Below are positions 1-10,446 of a stretch of DNA of 64,000 nt, piece by piece. The notes under the pieces are model-generated. The model had not been told where the DNA came from. It saw only the letters and a program-made list of their open reading frames with translations, and searched no databases. Origin of the DNA: Gammaproteobacteria bacterium (GTDB taxonomy: Bacteria > Pseudomonadota > Gammaproteobacteria > Xanthomonadales > SZUA-36); NCBI GenBank assembly GCA_021772915.1, contig JAJFLB010000045.1, forward strand, positions 62,001 through 126,000. Reading direction: 5' to 3'. Both the position numbers and the translations under genes were made by a program. How positions within the stretch are numbered: position 1 is the stretch's first letter; each line of letters opens with the position of its first letter.

Positions 1-565
1 GAAGCGTCGCCTCATGATAATTCCCCGTCGGTCTTTCAATTCCCGGATTCTGCTTCAGAGGACAGGGTGCAACCATGCCTTTTTTCATGATTAACGCATA
101 AGGCCTGCCAGTTGTGTCCATTGTTTCAACGGCTGTTTCAAGAGCATTACCGACCTCAGCTTCGCAGTCCGGGAACAAACTCCATGAGATACCCAATGTC
201 TCCAGTAACTGTGTTGTGATTTGTCCCATCAATTGATGCTGTGGCTCATCGGGTAGGTCGGGATCACCCCTGAGGGTGACAATTAATAGAACCGGGATGC
301 GAAACACGTCGTTTAGTGAACTCAACGGACTGACAGCGTTACCCAGTCCGGAATTCTGCATCATTGCCACCGCACGGTAGCCACCCAGAACGGCACCGGA
401 GGCGGCAGCGACAGCATCACCTTCATTGGCAGAAGAAATGTAGGTGAGGCTTGGGTCGTCGATTGTGAAATTGATAAATGGAGTCAGGTATGAACAGGGT
501 ACGCCGGCCCAGAACTCAAAACCCAGCTGCCTGGCAGGCTCCACAAATTGACTGGCTTGAATCAT
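1..565 (-). CDS. ppd: Phosphonopyruvate decarboxylase, N-terminal part (cut by window edge)
   Basis: Thiamine-diphosphate enzyme that decarboxylates 3-phosphonopyruvate to phosphonoacetaldehyde, the step that pulls the unfavourable PEP mutase reaction forward. About 188 residues are visible from an ATG at 565; the rest lies beyond the left edge (family members are usually about 370-400 aa). The visible part has the GVPCSYLTPF opening, the ANEGDAVAAASGA segment with the cofactor-activating Glu, and GDPDLPDEPQHQLMGQIT, close to the GEPGxxDEPQH motif of Ppd/AepY proteins. It is the last visible gene of a co-directional cluster with PEP mutase. The family call is firm; the downstream partner, such as an AEP aminotransferase, cannot be seen. 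Confidence 0.9.
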   Translation of the reverse strand, partial: MIQASQFVEPARQLGFEFWAGVPCSYLTPFINFTIDDPSLTYISSANEGDAVAAASGAVLGGYRAVAMMQNSGLGNAVSPLSSLNDVFRIPVLLIVTLRGDPDLPDEPQHQLMGQITTQLLETLGISWSLFPDCEAEVGNALETAVETMDTTGRPYALIMKKGMVAPCPLKQNPGIERPTGNYHEATL

Positions 566-578
566 GACACCAGGCCGC

Positions 579-992
579 CTATATATCGGTGTCAGTCTTT
601 TCGCCGCCCATCTCTGCGCGCGTCAACACATCAATGATAAGGCGACGATCATGAAAACCGAGAAAAAAGAAACCAATGAAACCACCAAGGGGAAGTAATG
701 CCGCAAGATAACATACCGGCCGAAGCAAACTTGCGTCCTCCGCCAATTCGGGCAGAAAAATCAGGAAACCTCCAAAGCCCAGAAAAATGGCTGCCAGTCC
801 AACTTTCAAAGGGAGCCAGTCATTCCGGTACATGATCCAGCGATGTGCAAGGCTCAATGAGACACCCTCCTCCATGTAGCCGGTGAGTATCCTGTCCCTC
901 GTACCATTCACCGCGTTATAACCAGCGATAAGAGTATTCATCCCGGCCCAAACCGAGGCCACTAAAACGAGACTGAGTTGCAGTGTATTCAT
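579..992 (-). CDS. Small membrane protein in the phosphonate cluster
   Basis: Protein of 137 aa that I do not recognise. Hydrophobic segments lie near residues 4-24, 62-80 and 88-112, with charged loops between them, so three or four membrane spans are likely. The C-terminal tail is polar (ending KTDTDI). It starts 87 bp after PEP mutase ends and stops 13 bp before the decarboxylase, so it is probably co-transcribed with both. Its place suggests a role linked to phosphonate assembly or lipid attachment at the membrane, but that is guilt by association only. Confidence 0.65.
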   Translation of the reverse strand: MNTLQLSLVLVASVWAGMNTLIAGYNAVNGTRDRILTGYMEEGVSLSLAHRWIMYRNDWLPLKVGLAAIFLGFGGFLIFLPELAEDASLLRPVCYLAALLPLGGFIGFFFLGFHDRRLIIDVLTRAEMGGEKTDTDI

Positions 993-1078
993 GGTGATCC
1001 CATCGTACTGTATTTTGCGTTATGTCAGACCCCAGGACTGGAAACTACTTCTCAACTGGTTTCCGGATAACTGTGTCC

Positions 1079-2710
1079 TCATACACCCTGGGTATACTCA
1101 AACGTACCGGCACGTTCCAGATCATCCAGATTATTGATATCCATCCAGTGACCATTGACATACTGCACTTGCGGCGGATGCTCTTCCACTACCAACTGGT
1201 TAAGCAAGTGAGGCAAACCGAGCGTATTGAAGTCTTCCCGTACCTGCAGTGTCTCCAGCGCGCTTCGCAGGTGCTGTTCACCCGCACCGGTGACCCTTAG
1301 CATGCCAATCCAACGGCCGTCGGGTTGCCCTGCTTCGGGTGCCAATTTAGCTGTGACCTGTTTAAGGGTCACTTTTTGCTGGTACATGGCCCGGTTATCC
1401 GGCGTGGAGCAGTAGGCCAGGTCATTGATATTTCCCAACGCCGTGGACAGCTCAGAGGAATCCACAACAACGAGCAGTTCTGCTTCCCAGTCAAGAAGGT
1501 TGTGGAGTAAATATGAACGGAATAAAAGGTCACCATAGATAATCACCATGTCGTCACTGAAATTTATCAGTGCACAACTCAGCGACGCCAATTCACCACT
1601 GGACTCCCAGTTTTCATTGACCAGGATGTCGGCCCCCTGCACATCAATCGCATCGTGACGATAACCGGCGACCACAGTAATGTCGTTGATGCCCTGTTTT
1701 TTGAACTTGTCGATCTGCCGCCGCAGCATCGGTACACCCGCCACCGGTAACATCACCTTTGGTCTTTCACGGGTCAGTTCATCCATTCCCTGACCCCTGG
1801 ATGCGGCAAGTACGATCGCCGTTGCTGTGTGACTATGACCTCGTGCATAGCGTCTTTCAGCTGCCAACAATTCTTCCGCACCTTGCAGGCGAAATACTTC
1901 CTCAACTGTTGCGACCTGACCCTCACTTTCAACCAGTGAGTGGGTCTCGTGGATATTCGCAGCCGTCGACTGCATGGCCTCTATACAGGTGCGTAGCATG
2001 TGGTTGGCCCAAATTACGAGGCTGATCCCGGCTTGTTCAAACACCTCGGTCGGGGTCGCGTAATACTTGGTGGGAACAATCACCAGCGGACTGCGCCCAG
2101 CCCACTCTTTCGCAAAGTCCAACACCTCACCCGGCTGGCTGTGCTTACTGTGGATCAAAATCGCATCAGCCCCTGCCCCGTGATAGGCCTCTGCACGTTT
2201 CAGGGCCTCGTCCAGACCCCAGCCGGCAATAAAAGCCTCCACCCGGGCAACAATACTGAAATCATCGTCTGCCTGTGAGTCCTTACCTGCTTGAATCTTG
2301 CCGCAGAACGTCTGGATGTCCTCCAGAGCTTGTCTTTCCCCGTGGATAAAACTGTTGGCCTTTGGAAACAGTTTGTCTTCTATGCAAACACCTGCCACAC
2401 CGACCTGGCCGAGTTTGCGTACCAGTCTGCGCATGTTGTTGAAGTCGCCATATCCCGTATCACCATCCAGCAGGATCGGAATGCCGGTGGCATCGGTCAT
2501 GAATTCCAGTTGCCCCACGACCTGGGTCCAGGACAGTTCATTATTGTCCCGTACAGCGTGTTGTGCTGATAACGCTAATCCGGAAGCCCAGATCCCCTTG
2601 AACCCGGTCTCCTCGACGATCCGGGCGGACAGGCCATTATGGGCCTCGAGAATAAATTCCAGCCTGCCTGAAGCCAGCATATTTTTCAATTGAGTGGTCC
2701 TAGCCCGCAT
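1079..2710 (-). CDS. pepM: Phosphoenolpyruvate mutase fused to a nucleotidyltransferase domain
   Basis: Residues 1 to about 290 are a PEP mutase (PEP to phosphonopyruvate, forming the C-P bond). The signature [10 protein letters not shown] (EDKxxxxxNS) near residues 111-120 separates true PEP mutases from isocitrate-lyase relatives, and [10 protein letters not shown] and [11 protein letters not shown] also match. From about residue 297 a second domain begins, [26 protein letters not shown], a sugar-phosphate/phosphocholine type nucleotidyltransferase; the usual LAAGxG loop reads LAASRG. PepM-cytidylyltransferase fusions are known from phosphonate pathways that activate 2-aminoethylphosphonate as a CMP ester. 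I prefer the ATG at 2710 (543 aa). A TTG at 2734 that overlaps the upstream stop is the alternative; neither has a good ribosome binding site. Confidence 0.93.
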   Translation of the reverse strand: MRARTTQLKNMLASGRLEFILEAHNGLSARIVEETGFKGIWASGLALSAQHAVRDNNELSWTQVVGQLEFMTDATGIPILLDGDTGYGDFNNMRRLVRKLGQVGVAGVCIEDKLFPKANSFIHGERQALEDIQTFCGKIQAGKDSQADDDFSIVARVEAFIAGWGLDEALKRAEAYHGAGADAILIHSKHSQPGEVLDFAKEWAGRSPLVIVPTKYYATPTEVFEQAGISLVIWANHMLRTCIEAMQSTAANIHETHSLVESEGQVATVEEVFRLQGAEELLAAERRYARGHSHTATAIVLAASRGQGMDELTRERPKVMLPVAGVPMLRRQIDKFKKQGINDITVVAGYRHDAIDVQGADILVNENWESSGELASLSCALINFSDDMVIIYGDLLFRSYLLHNLLDWEAELLVVVDSSELSTALGNINDLAYCSTPDNRAMYQQKVTLKQVTAKLAPEAGQPDGRWIGMLRVTGAGEQHLRSALETLQVREDFNTLGLPHLLNQLVVEEHPPQVQYVNGHWMDINNLDDLERAGTFEYTQGV

Positions 2711-2730
2711 ATTGCACCAGTACCCTGACG

Positions 2731-3492
2731 TCAAAAATCAGGGATGTCCTTTTTAATGGCCGGCAGGACCTCTTTGATAGCCCGTTCGATGTCCTCAGGA
2801 AAATCCACCTCCACCCATGGCAAACCACTGATATCTTCACAGCTAAAGGCTTCAGGTTGCGCCAGCAATACATCTCTTAATGCCTCCTCGTGCGGCGCAT
2901 CCAGCAACCCCTCTGTTTCATAGCGGGAACAAGTTTGCGCGATTTTGGCGGCGATTTCACCGTCCAGTTTAAAAAACCCCACGGATTCACCCAGCGTATC
3001 GTAGTGAAGGTTTGCCGCCAGTTTCTTTCTGAACTCAACCATTCGGCCCCGATCAAGCGCAATTTTTACCGGCTCGTCGCCCGGGGTAAACTCCCTGTCC
3101 ATCAGAAAACAGTTTCTGTGCGGCGATTCAATCAGACGCTTCATGATGTGGGGGTGGAACAGCACATCTGCATCCAGAACCAGCACCGTGTCACCCGCTA
3201 TCATGGCAGTTTGAGCTGCATGCAGACTAAGCACACTACCATCGGTAAACGCCGGGTTGTACACAAAGGCCGTATCCGGGCGTGGAGACAGCCCGCCTAC
3301 GTGATCAATGATCTGATCGGCCTCATGGCCGATCACGATCGTTACCTGTGTGAGCCCCAGTTGGAACAATATGTCCAATTGACGCATCAGCAGGCTGCGG
3401 CCATCGAATTCCAATAAACACTTTGGCCGGCCATCGGGGTTGAACTCAGCCAGGCGGTTGCCCCGTCCGGCAGCAAGAATAATTGCTCGCAT
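2731..3492 (-). CDS. LicC-like nucleotidyltransferase of the phosphonate cluster
   Basis: Nucleotidyltransferase of 253 aa in the choline-phosphate/sugar-phosphate cytidylyltransferase superfamily. It opens with the NTP-binding loop [11 protein letters not shown] and [19 protein letters not shown] is the metal-binding region, and [16 protein letters not shown] resembles the acceptor loop of LicC-type enzymes. It is the first gene of the phosphonate unit, abutting pepM, so it probably activates an aminoethylphosphonate-like headgroup as the CMP derivative. The cluster therefore encodes two such domains, one alone and one fused to pepM. The exact nucleotide and acceptor are inferred. Confidence 0.82.
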   Translation of the reverse strand: MRAIILAAGRGNRLAEFNPDGRPKCLLEFDGRSLLMRQLDILFQLGLTQVTIVIGHEADQIIDHVGGLSPRPDTAFVYNPAFTDGSVLSLHAAQTAMIAGDTVLVLDADVLFHPHIMKRLIESPHRNCFLMDREFTPGDEPVKIALDRGRMVEFRKKLAANLHYDTLGESVGFFKLDGEIAAKIAQTCSRYETEGLLDAPHEEALRDVLLAQPEAFSCEDISGLPWVEVDFPEDIERAIKEVLPAIKKDIPDF

Positions 3493-3561
3493 CTACCGCT
3501 TCCCTGAATGAAGAACTATTGTAACCCGCCGTAAATTCGGGGTCAGGGCAAATCTGCAGAC

Positions 3562-3591
3562 AAAAAAACGCCCGGTTGAACCGGGCGCTTT
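3562..3591 (-). terminator. Rho-independent terminator after pnp
   Basis: Read on the minus strand, a 7-bp GC stem (CGCCCGG / CCGGGCG, loop TTCAA) is followed by seven T residues, 22 bp after the pnp stop. It closes the rimP-to-pnp operon and separates it from the phosphonate genes. Confidence 0.9.
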
Positions 3592-3613
3592 GTAGCCAGG
3601 AACAGAATTCTGT

Positions 3614-5707
3614 TCAGTCGTCTTTAGCAAGCTCTTTCATAGACAGCCGAACACGGCCCTGCTTATCTACTTCCAGTACCTTGACCTTAACCATTTCGCC
3701 TTCTTTAACCACATCGGTAACATTCTCAACACGCTCCTCAGAGAGTTGAGAGATATGGACCAAGCCATCCCGGCCCGGCGTCAGCGATACAAATGCACCG
3801 AAGTTCATGATCTTGATGACCTTGCCTTCAAAAATCTGGCCAGGCTCAATATCGGCCGTGATCTGTTCGATCCGCTTACGGGCTTCGTCACCGGCTTCCT
3901 TGTTGACCGAACCGATGGTAATCGTGCCATCATCAGCGATATCAATGGTTGCTCCGGTTTCTTCAGTGATACCACGTATAGTCACACCGCCCTTACCGAT
4001 TACATCCCGAATCTTGTCCGGATGAATCTTGATGGTAACCAGACGAGGTGCAAATTCTGACATTTCCCCACGCGGTTCGCTGATGACCTTATTCATTTCA
4101 TCCAGGATGAAATTACGGCCATCGTGTGCCTGATCCAGAGCGATCTTCATGATCTGTTCGTTTATGCCTTCGATCTTAATGTCCATTTGCAGTGCGGAAA
4201 TACCCTCAGCTGTTCCCGCCACCTTGAAGTCCATGTCGCCAAGGTGATCTTCATCACCCAGGATGTCAGACAACACCGCAAAACTATCGCCTTCCTTGAT
4301 CAGACCCATGGCAATACCGGCTACGGGTGCCTTAACCGGCACACCAGCATCCATTAACGCCAGGGAGGTGCCGCAAACAGAGGCCATGGAACTCGAACCA
4401 TTGGACTCAGTGATTTCCGACACGACACGAATGACGTAGGGAAAGTCTTCAGCCGCCGGCAGCACTGCAGAAATACCGCGTCGCGCCAGACGCCCGTGAC
4501 CAATTTCACGACGCTTTGGTCCACCGGCAAAACCGGTTTCACCCACACAGAAAAGCGGAAAATTGTAATGCAGCATGAACGGGTCTTTGTACTCACCATT
4601 GACCGCATCGATAATCTGGGAATCCCGCGTTGTACCCAAGGTCGTGGTTACAATCGCCTGGGTCTCGCCACGGGTGAACAAGGCCGACCCATGTGTGCGC
4701 GGCAGGAGACCACACTTTACGGTTATTGGTCGCACAGTCGTCAAATCACGACCATCGATACGCGGATTGCCGCTCAATATGTGATCCCGGACCAGGAATT
4801 TCCCCAGCTTGCCCACCGCATCGGCGACATCACCCGCGGAAGGAGCGCTCTCATCTTCGGGGTTACACAGCGAATCGATGACTGACTGCTTAACCGCACT
4901 GACAGTTTGTTGACGTTCCATTTTGTCCACAACAGCGTATGCCGCAGCCAGGTCGTCTTTAGCAACAGCTTCCACCTTCGCTTTTAATTCGGCGTCTTCG
5001 GCCTCGGCTTCCCAGCCCCATGATGTCACGCTGGCTTCGGATACCAGTTCGTTGATAGCGGTTACTGCAGACTGCAAGGCCTCATGGCCAAAAGTTACCG
5101 CGCCCAACATCACATCTTCAGATAACAAATCCGCCTCGGATTCGACCATCAGCACGGCTTTCTCCGTGCCGGCAACAACCAGCTCCAGACTGGAGTCTTC
5201 CAGCTGGGTTGCGGTTGGATTCAAAACATATTGGCCATCGACATAACCAACCTTGGCCGCACCGATGGGCCCACTAAAAGGCATACCGGAAAGTGCCAGT
5301 GCCGCAGATGTACCGATCAGGGCCGGAATGTCACCATCAACTTCCGGGTTGGAAGAGATCAGGTTCGCGGTCACCTGAACTTCATTCAGAAAACCCTTGG
5401 GAAACAGCGGACGGATAGGCCGATCGATCAGGCGACAGGTCAGAACTTCTTTTTCTGTTGGGCGTCCCTCGCGCTTGAAGAATCCACCCGGGACACGACC
5501 TGCAGCGTAGAATTTTTCCTGGTAATTGACCGTGAGCGGGAAAAAAGACTGGCCAGGCTTGGCCTCTTTGCGCCCTACAACGGCAACCATCACTATCGTG
5601 TCAGCCATGCTGACCATGACAGTGGCGCTTGCCTGGCGGGCAATTTCACCGGTTTCGATAGTGACCGTATGCTCACCAAATTGAAATGATTTTGTCAGTT
5701 TATTCAC
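3614..5707 (-). CDS. pnp: Polyribonucleotide nucleotidyltransferase (PNPase)
   Basis: 3'-5' phosphorolytic exoribonuclease and degradosome partner. It has two RNase PH-like domains ([19 protein letters not shown] marks the active second core), a KH domain ([22 protein letters not shown]) and a C-terminal S1 domain ([20 protein letters not shown]). I chose the GTG start at 5707 (697 aa; the E. coli enzyme has 711) because AGGA lies 7 nt upstream and the protein then begins [14 protein letters not shown], like known PNPases. A longer frame from 5737 is less likely. It follows rpsO, as in most gammaproteobacteria. Confidence 0.97.
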   Translation of the reverse strand: MNKLTKSFQFGEHTVTIETGEIARQASATVMVSMADTIVMVAVVGRKEAKPGQSFFPLTVNYQEKFYAAGRVPGGFFKREGRPTEKEVLTCRLIDRPIRPLFPKGFLNEVQVTANLISSNPEVDGDIPALIGTSAALALSGMPFSGPIGAAKVGYVDGQYVLNPTATQLEDSSLELVVAGTEKAVLMVESEADLLSEDVMLGAVTFGHEALQSAVTAINELVSEASVTSWGWEAEAEDAELKAKVEAVAKDDLAAAYAVVDKMERQQTVSAVKQSVIDSLCNPEDESAPSAGDVADAVGKLGKFLVRDHILSGNPRIDGRDLTTVRPITVKCGLLPRTHGSALFTRGETQAIVTTTLGTTRDSQIIDAVNGEYKDPFMLHYNFPLFCVGETGFAGGPKRREIGHGRLARRGISAVLPAAEDFPYVIRVVSEITESNGSSSMASVCGTSLALMDAGVPVKAPVAGIAMGLIKEGDSFAVLSDILGDEDHLGDMDFKVAGTAEGISALQMDIKIEGINEQIMKIALDQAHDGRNFILDEMNKVISEPRGEMSEFAPRLVTIKIHPDKIRDVIGKGGVTIRGITEETGATIDIADDGTITIGSVNKEAGDEARKRIEQITADIEPGQIFEGKVIKIMNFGAFVSLTPGRDGLVHISQLSEERVENVTDVVKEGEMVKVKVLEVDKQGRVRLSMKELAKDD

Positions 5708-5843
5708 GTTACTTTCCTGCTTTATGTGAAGGGCCACCCGGCCCTTTTACGCCTGCAATCAGGCAATTCCTTCAAGTACGACCAGGAGCTGTCCCAACTG
5801 TCGTTGCGTCAGCTCAAGTGCGTCAGGTATTGGACGAAAAAAT

Positions 5844-6113
5844 TTAACGACGTAGGCCAAGACGATCGATCAGATCGCGATAGCGCTGGATTTCCTTTCT
5901 CTTCAGGTAATCCAGAAGACTGCGGCGCTGATTAACCAGCCGCAACAATCCCCGACGTGAGTGATGGTCGTGCTTGTGAGTTTTGAAGTGTTCTGTCAGA
6001 TGCTGAATCCGCGAGGTCAATAAGGCCACCTGAACTTCTGGTGAACCGGTGTCGCCTTCTGAACGCTTGAACTCACTAACTATTTTACTCTTTGTCTCGG
6101 CATTAATAGACAT
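5844..6113 (-). CDS. rpsO: 30S ribosomal protein S15
   Basis: Protein of 89 aa that binds 16S rRNA in the platform of the small subunit. [36 protein letters not shown] and the end [10 protein letters not shown] are diagnostic. The ATG at 6113 has GGAGAAGGA just upstream, giving [11 protein letters not shown]; the frame stays open to 6188 but those codons do not look like S15. It lies between truB and pnp, the standard order. Confidence 0.98.
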   Translation of the reverse strand: MSINAETKSKIVSEFKRSEGDTGSPEVQVALLTSRIQHLTEHFKTHKHDHHSRRGLLRLVNQRRSLLDYLKRKEIQRYRDLIDRLGLRR

Positions 6114-6255
6114 GGTTCCTTCTCCATGAATAGAGCCCCGGGGGTATTGATGACACCCGAACCGCTTAGTCGCAGCAGGATTCAACAAAAACCCGGTAGC
6201 CCCGGTTTTTGGTAGCTCGGTATTTTAACCGCCACCCAAGATTCAAACAAGACCT

Positions 6256-6284
6256 GTGGGACCGACAACACTATGTCGGGAACA
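6256..6284 (+). repeat. REP-like hairpin unit, left copy
   Basis: GTGGGACCGACAACAC..TGTCGGGAACA, where CCGACA pairs with TGTCGG. The shape (GTxGGAnnGAC, hairpin, GTCGGGAACA) resembles REP units common in gammaproteobacterial intergenic DNA. It is matched by an inverted copy at 6437-6467. Confidence 0.6.
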
Positions 6285-6317
6285 GGTTGTGGCCGTTCCC
6301 ACGAAGCCGGAATGGTC

Positions 6318-6410
6318 TGGGTAGGCCCTCCAGAGACCTTGAGCCAACAGGACATTGGCGACAGAGCGATACACGGACGTAGCCGAGCGCGTCTCTGGAG
6401 GGCCTACCCA
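6318..6410. repeat. Perfect 20-bp inverted repeat between truB and rpsO
   Basis: The left arm at 6318-6337 (TGGGTAGGCCCTCCAGAGAC) is the exact reverse complement of the right arm at 6391-6410, with 53 bp between them. The arms lie inside the REP-like pair, so the block 6256-6467 is a nested inverted repeat in an operon spacer. No protein is encoded here. It could be a mobile palindromic element or an mRNA stem that uncouples truB from rpsO expression. Confidence 0.85.
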
Positions 6411-6436
6411 GGCCGTGACCGTGTGTTTGCGATTTA

Positions 6437-6467
6437 TGTTCCCGACGAGCAAGCTCGTCAGTCCTAC
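6437..6467 (-). repeat. REP-like hairpin unit, right inverted copy
   Basis: On the minus strand it reads GTAGGACTGACGAGCTTGC then TCGTCGGGAACA, with a self-complementary ACGAGC/GCTCGT core. It matches the unit at 6256-6284 in the opposite orientation. Its first bases include the truB stop codon TAG (6466-6464). Confidence 0.65.
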
Positions 6468-7378
6468 GAGTCCGTTATGTTGAATACGCGGGTGGGCTGC
6501 AATTGCCTGTCCGGAGAATATTCGGCCAGACCCAGCAAGGTTCCTTCCGACCCGTAAACACGTACCTTGCCAAATGGCACTCCTTCAGCCGATAGCAGTA
6601 TCGGGTTGCCGTGGGCGAATTTTTGCATCTCGTCAAAACTCAGCACCACCTGCGGCCAGGCCAGCAGACCAGAGTCCGCGGGTAGTAGAAATTCCTGCAA
6701 GCCCCCCTGGTCTCTGGCAGTTTGTAATTGCTCGAGACTAGCCATGGACTGGGTGGTAAAAGGTTCTACAAAATTGCGTCTTAGCTCTACGAGATGTGCA
6801 CAACTGCCCAACGCAGTCGCAATATCTTCCGCCAGTGTACGTATGTAGGTGCCCTTGGAGCACTGAACTTCAAAACTCAGAATGGGTGCTTCCCACCGCA
6901 CCAGTTTTAGCGCATGAATGTTTACGCGCCTCGCGGGGCGGTCAATTTCAATACCGGCCCGTGCGTACTCATACAAAGGCTTGCCCTGGTGTTTCAGGGC
7001 CGAGTACATTGGTGGTACCTGATCGATTTCACCGGTAAATTGCTGCAGCGTCTGGGTGATGCTTTTCGAGCTGACATCCGAGATGGGGCAGGTCTGAATA
7101 ACTTCCCCTTCTATGTCGCCGGTAGTGGTGGCTTCACCGATTCTCGCGACGGCGCTGTAGTGCTTGGCTGCCTCAAGCATGTACGTCGCGGTCTTGCTTG
7201 CCTCACCCAGGCAAACGGGTAGCATGCCGGTCGCAAACGGGTCGAGGCTACCGGTATGTCCTGCCTTGCGGGCCTGGAAAATACCCCTGACTTTTTGTAA
7301 AGCACGGTTGGAGGAAATTCCAACGGGTTTATCCAGCAGTACAATACCGTGGATATTCATTCCGCGTTTAGACCGCAT
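6464..7378 (-). CDS. truB: tRNA pseudouridine(55) synthase
   Basis: Makes pseudouridine 55 in the T-loop of tRNAs. The 304-aa protein has GHTGSLDPFATGMLP (catalytic Asp in GSLDP), KTYxx-type KHYSAVARIGEATTTGD, and CSKGTYIRTLAEDIATALG. The C-terminal region from about residue 240 fits a small PUA-like domain. Starts are possible at 7378 and, six codons in, at 7360 (MNIHGIVLLDKP); the second gives the more usual N-terminus, so the start is uncertain by six residues. It lies between rbfA and rpsO. Confidence 0.96.
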   Translation of the reverse strand: MRSKRGMNIHGIVLLDKPVGISSNRALQKVRGIFQARKAGHTGSLDPFATGMLPVCLGEASKTATYMLEAAKHYSAVARIGEATTTGDIEGEVIQTCPISDVSSKSITQTLQQFTGEIDQVPPMYSALKHQGKPLYEYARAGIEIDRPARRVNIHALKLVRWEAPILSFEVQCSKGTYIRTLAEDIATALGSCAHLVELRRNFVEPFTTQSMASLEQLQTARDQGGLQEFLLPADSGLLAWPQVVLSFDEMQKFAHGNPILLSAEGVPFGKVRVYGSEGTLLGLAEYSPDRQLQPTRVFNITDS

Positions 7379-7437
7379 ATTGCAAAAGGTTCCAGAATTC
7401 TGAGATTGGGTTACCAGAGGGTACTCTCACGCGCCGT

Positions 7438-7842
7438 CTAGTCCTGGTCAGACTCATCGACCTCCGTCATCGTCCGCTCCGGACTTTCCTTGTCGGCATC
7501 CAGCGCCTTTGCGATCAGTCCGTCGATATGGCTGCCCTGCTCCACCGAGTCATCGTGTAGAAAATGCAGTTCCGGCACATGCCGAAGCCGCAACTCCTGG
7601 CCCAGACGACGCCGCAAAAAAGTTGCGGCCCCACGCAAAGCACCCAGACTGGTCTTGGCTTTTTCCGGTTCAAACACGGTTATGTATACTTTCGCGTGGG
7701 AAAGATCACGAGTGACTTCGACATCTGAAAGACTGACAAAGCCGACTTTCGGATCTTTGATCTCCTGCTGGATCAGCCTGGCAAGGTCCCGTCGCAACTG
7801 ACCAGCCACGCGCTCGGATCTATTGAAGTCCCTGGGTGACAT
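7438..7842 (-). CDS. rbfA: 30S ribosome-binding factor A
   Basis: Late 30S assembly and cold-adaptation factor that binds near the 5' helix of 16S rRNA. The 134-aa protein carries RVAGQLRRDLARLIQQEIKDPKVGFVSLSDVEVTRDLSHAKVYITV, the KH-like fold typical of RbfA, and FLRRRLGQELRLRHVPELHFLHDDS. The C-terminal 20 residues are acidic. It lies 23 bp downstream of infB and upstream of truB. Confidence 0.97.
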   Translation of the reverse strand: MSPRDFNRSERVAGQLRRDLARLIQQEIKDPKVGFVSLSDVEVTRDLSHAKVYITVFEPEKAKTSLGALRGAATFLRRRLGQELRLRHVPELHFLHDDSVEQGSHIDGLIAKALDADKESPERTMTEVDESDQD

Positions 7843-7865
7843 ACTAAGTTAGTAAGCCCGTGCCA

Positions 7866-10409
7866 CTAATCAAGCGTCCTGGCGACCTCGATGCGTTCGA
7901 AACACTCGATCTGGTCATCTGGTTTCACGTCGTTGTACATCTTCACTCCGATACCGCATTCGGTACCCGACTTCACTTCACCAACATCGTCCTTAAAGCG
8001 TCTCAGAGATTCAAGTTCACCTTCAAATATCACCACGTTGTCGCGCAGCACCCTGATCGGGTTAGCGCGTTTCACATGGCCCTCAATCACGAGGCAACCC
8101 GCGATGGCACCAAGTTTGGACGACCGGAACACATCCTTGACCTGGGCCAAACCAACGATTTTCTCCCTGGTTTCGGTACCCAGCAAGCCGGTAATTGCGG
8201 CCCTGATATCATCAATCGCCTCGTAAATGACGCTGTAGTAATGCACATCCAGTTCGTTTTCCTGGATAGATTTTCGTGCCGACGAATCAGCCCTCACATT
8301 GAAGCCGATAATGATGGCGCCGGAAGCCTGTGCCAACGATGCATCGGAACCGGTAATGGCACCCACACCGGAAGCAACAACGTTGACCGACACATCATCA
8401 TTGCTGAGTTTGGTCAGGGCATCCTTGAGGGCTTCCACACTGCCTTGTACATCAGCGCGAATCAGCAGGTTTACGGACAACTGTTCGCCCGTATCCATAT
8501 TGTCGAACAGATTCTGCAAATTGGCGGCCTGTTGCTGTGCAAGCCGACCCTCCCGGTGTCGATCCTGACGTTGGCCAGCGGCTTCTCGTGCCTTTCTTTC
8601 ATTTGCAACGACCTGCATTTCGTCACCGGCAAAAGGCACCCCGGATAACCCAAGAATCACCACTGGAATGGACGGTCCGGCCGCATCAATTTCTGCACCG
8701 CTTTCGTCAAACATGGCCCTGACACGACCAAATTCCTGACCTGCCAGAACCATTTCGCCAAGCTTTAGGGTTCCATCCTGAACCAGCACAGTTGCCATCG
8801 GCCCACGACCCTTGTCCAGGCTGGATTCAATCACCATACCACGCGCCTTGCGCGCGGGATCAGCCCTGAGTTCCAGCAACTCTGCCTGTAACAGTATCCC
8901 TTCAAGCAAATCGTCAATACCTTCACCAGTTTTGGCTGAAACCGGCACGAAAAGCTCTTCGCCACCCCAGTCTTCCGGCATGACTTCTTCCTTGGCAAGT
9001 TCAGACTTGACCCGATCAATATCGGAATCTGGAATGTCGATTTTGTTAACGGCCACGATCAGCGTAACGCCGGCCGCGCGGGCATGCTGAATGGCCTCCT
9101 TGGTCTGAGGCATCACACCATCATCAGCTGCCACCACCAGCACTACGATATCCGTTGCCTTCGCGCCACGTGCGCGCATGGCAGTAAATGCCGCATGTCC
9201 CGGTGTGTCCAGAAAGGTCACACTACCCTTGGGTGTATTAACGTGGTATGCACCGACATGCTGGGTGATACCACCTGCCTCTGAGTCTGCAACCTTGGAT
9301 GCCTTGATATAGTCAAGCAATGATGTCTTTCCGTGATCAACATGACCCATTACGGTCACGACAGGAGACCGCATTATCCCTTCGCCTTCCGGCACTGGCT
9401 CCTCCGCCAGCAATTCCAACTCAATATCCTTTTCTTCAGCATTAGTGGCCACATGACCCAGTTCCTCAACCACGAGGGTTGCAGTATCCTGGTCTAGCGG
9501 CTGGTTGATGGTAACCATCATGCCCATGTTCATCAAAACCTTGATCACTTCCCCGGATTTGATGGCCATCGACTTGGCCAGCTCACTGACGGTGATGGTC
9601 TCGGGGATTAAGACTTCCCGAACAACCGGCTCTGTTGGCTTTGAAAAGCCGTGCTCCGTTGGCCGCGATGACGAACTGACACGCCTGGTGGGCTTACGCC
9701 GCCGGGACACGGTAGCACCACCGGCGACGTGCAATTCCGCACGGCCATAACGGGTTGTAGGTTTCGACTTGGCGCGCTCCTTCTTACGTCTGCGCTGCTC
9801 TTCTGCCAGTTTTTGTGCGCGTGCTTCTTCTTGTTTACGTTCTTCTTCTTCAGCCGCACGCTTGACGGTTTCTTCGCGTACCCGCTCTTCCGCTTCCTGT
9901 TGTAGTTTTTCTTCCTCGGCCTTGCGTGCCTGCTCTTCTGCCGTTTGACGGGCGGTCTCCTCTGCCTCGACCCGGGCCTTCTCGGTCGCCCGCTCGCGTA
10001 ACTGTTCCTCGGCTTCGCGTCGCTCTTGAGCTTCCTCTAATGCCTTCTGGACTTTCTCCCTTTCCGGGTCATTCTGCTCTGCTTCCTGCAATGCCTCACG
10101 TTTGACATAGGTGCGTCGTTTGCGAAACTCGACGTTTACGGTCTTGGTAGATGCCCTCGGACCACTGCCCTGGATACGTAACTCACTTATCGACTTGCGT
10201 TTGAGTGTGACCTTGCGTGGCGCGGTTGCATCGCTTTCCGACTTTCCATGCGTTGATCTGAGATGGGCCAGCAGATTTTTCTTGTCGTCGTTGGAGACTG
10301 CGTCTTCGCCCGAGCCGACTTCTATACCGGCTTTACCCATCTGGATGATCAGCTTGTCAACGCTGACGCCGAGGACCTCGGCTAATTGTGAAACGGTAAC
10401 TTTGGACAT
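7866..10409 (-). CDS. infB: Translation initiation factor IF-2
   Basis: GTPase that delivers fMet-tRNA to the 30S P site. The ATG at 10409 (847 aa) has AAGGAG nine bases upstream and gives [16 protein letters not shown], the usual IF2 N-domain; the frame extends to 10472 without support. A long Glu/Arg/Ala-rich helical linker covers residues about 100-240. The G domain starts with GHVDHGKT (355-362), then DTPGHAAF and NKID, followed by the C-terminal tRNA-binding domains. It sits in the rimP-nusA-infB-rbfA-truB operon. Confidence 0.98.
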   Translation of the reverse strand: MSKVTVSQLAEVLGVSVDKLIIQMGKAGIEVGSGEDAVSNDDKKNLLAHLRSTHGKSESDATAPRKVTLKRKSISELRIQGSGPRASTKTVNVEFRKRRTYVKREALQEAEQNDPEREKVQKALEEAQERREAEEQLRERATEKARVEAEETARQTAEEQARKAEEEKLQQEAEERVREETVKRAAEEEERKQEEARAQKLAEEQRRRKKERAKSKPTTRYGRAELHVAGGATVSRRRKPTRRVSSSSRPTEHGFSKPTEPVVREVLIPETITVSELAKSMAIKSGEVIKVLMNMGMMVTINQPLDQDTATLVVEELGHVATNAEEKDIELELLAEEPVPEGEGIMRSPVVTVMGHVDHGKTSLLDYIKASKVADSEAGGITQHVGAYHVNTPKGSVTFLDTPGHAAFTAMRARGAKATDIVVLVVAADDGVMPQTKEAIQHARAAGVTLIVAVNKIDIPDSDIDRVKSELAKEEVMPEDWGGEELFVPVSAKTGEGIDDLLEGILLQAELLELRADPARKARGMVIESSLDKGRGPMATVLVQDGTLKLGEMVLAGQEFGRVRAMFDESGAEIDAAGPSIPVVILGLSGVPFAGDEMQVVANERKAREAAGQRQDRHREGRLAQQQAANLQNLFDNMDTGEQLSVNLLIRADVQGSVEALKDALTKLSNDDVSVNVVASGVGAITGSDASLAQASGAIIIGFNVRADSSARKSIQENELDVHYYSVIYEAIDDIRAAITGLLGTETREKIVGLAQVKDVFRSSKLGAIAGCLVIEGHVKRANPIRVLRDNVVIFEGELESLRRFKDDVGEVKSGTECGIGVKMYNDVKPDDQIECFERIEVARTLD

Positions 10410-10446
10410 TAGTACTGCTCCTTGGGGAACCTGCCGGAATTCCTTA

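Noticed and set aside
7860-8648. 262-codon open frame on the plus strand opposite infB
   Set aside because: It lies wholly antisense to the conserved C-terminal half of IF2 and has no ribosome binding site or recognisable product; it mirrors the codon bias of infB.
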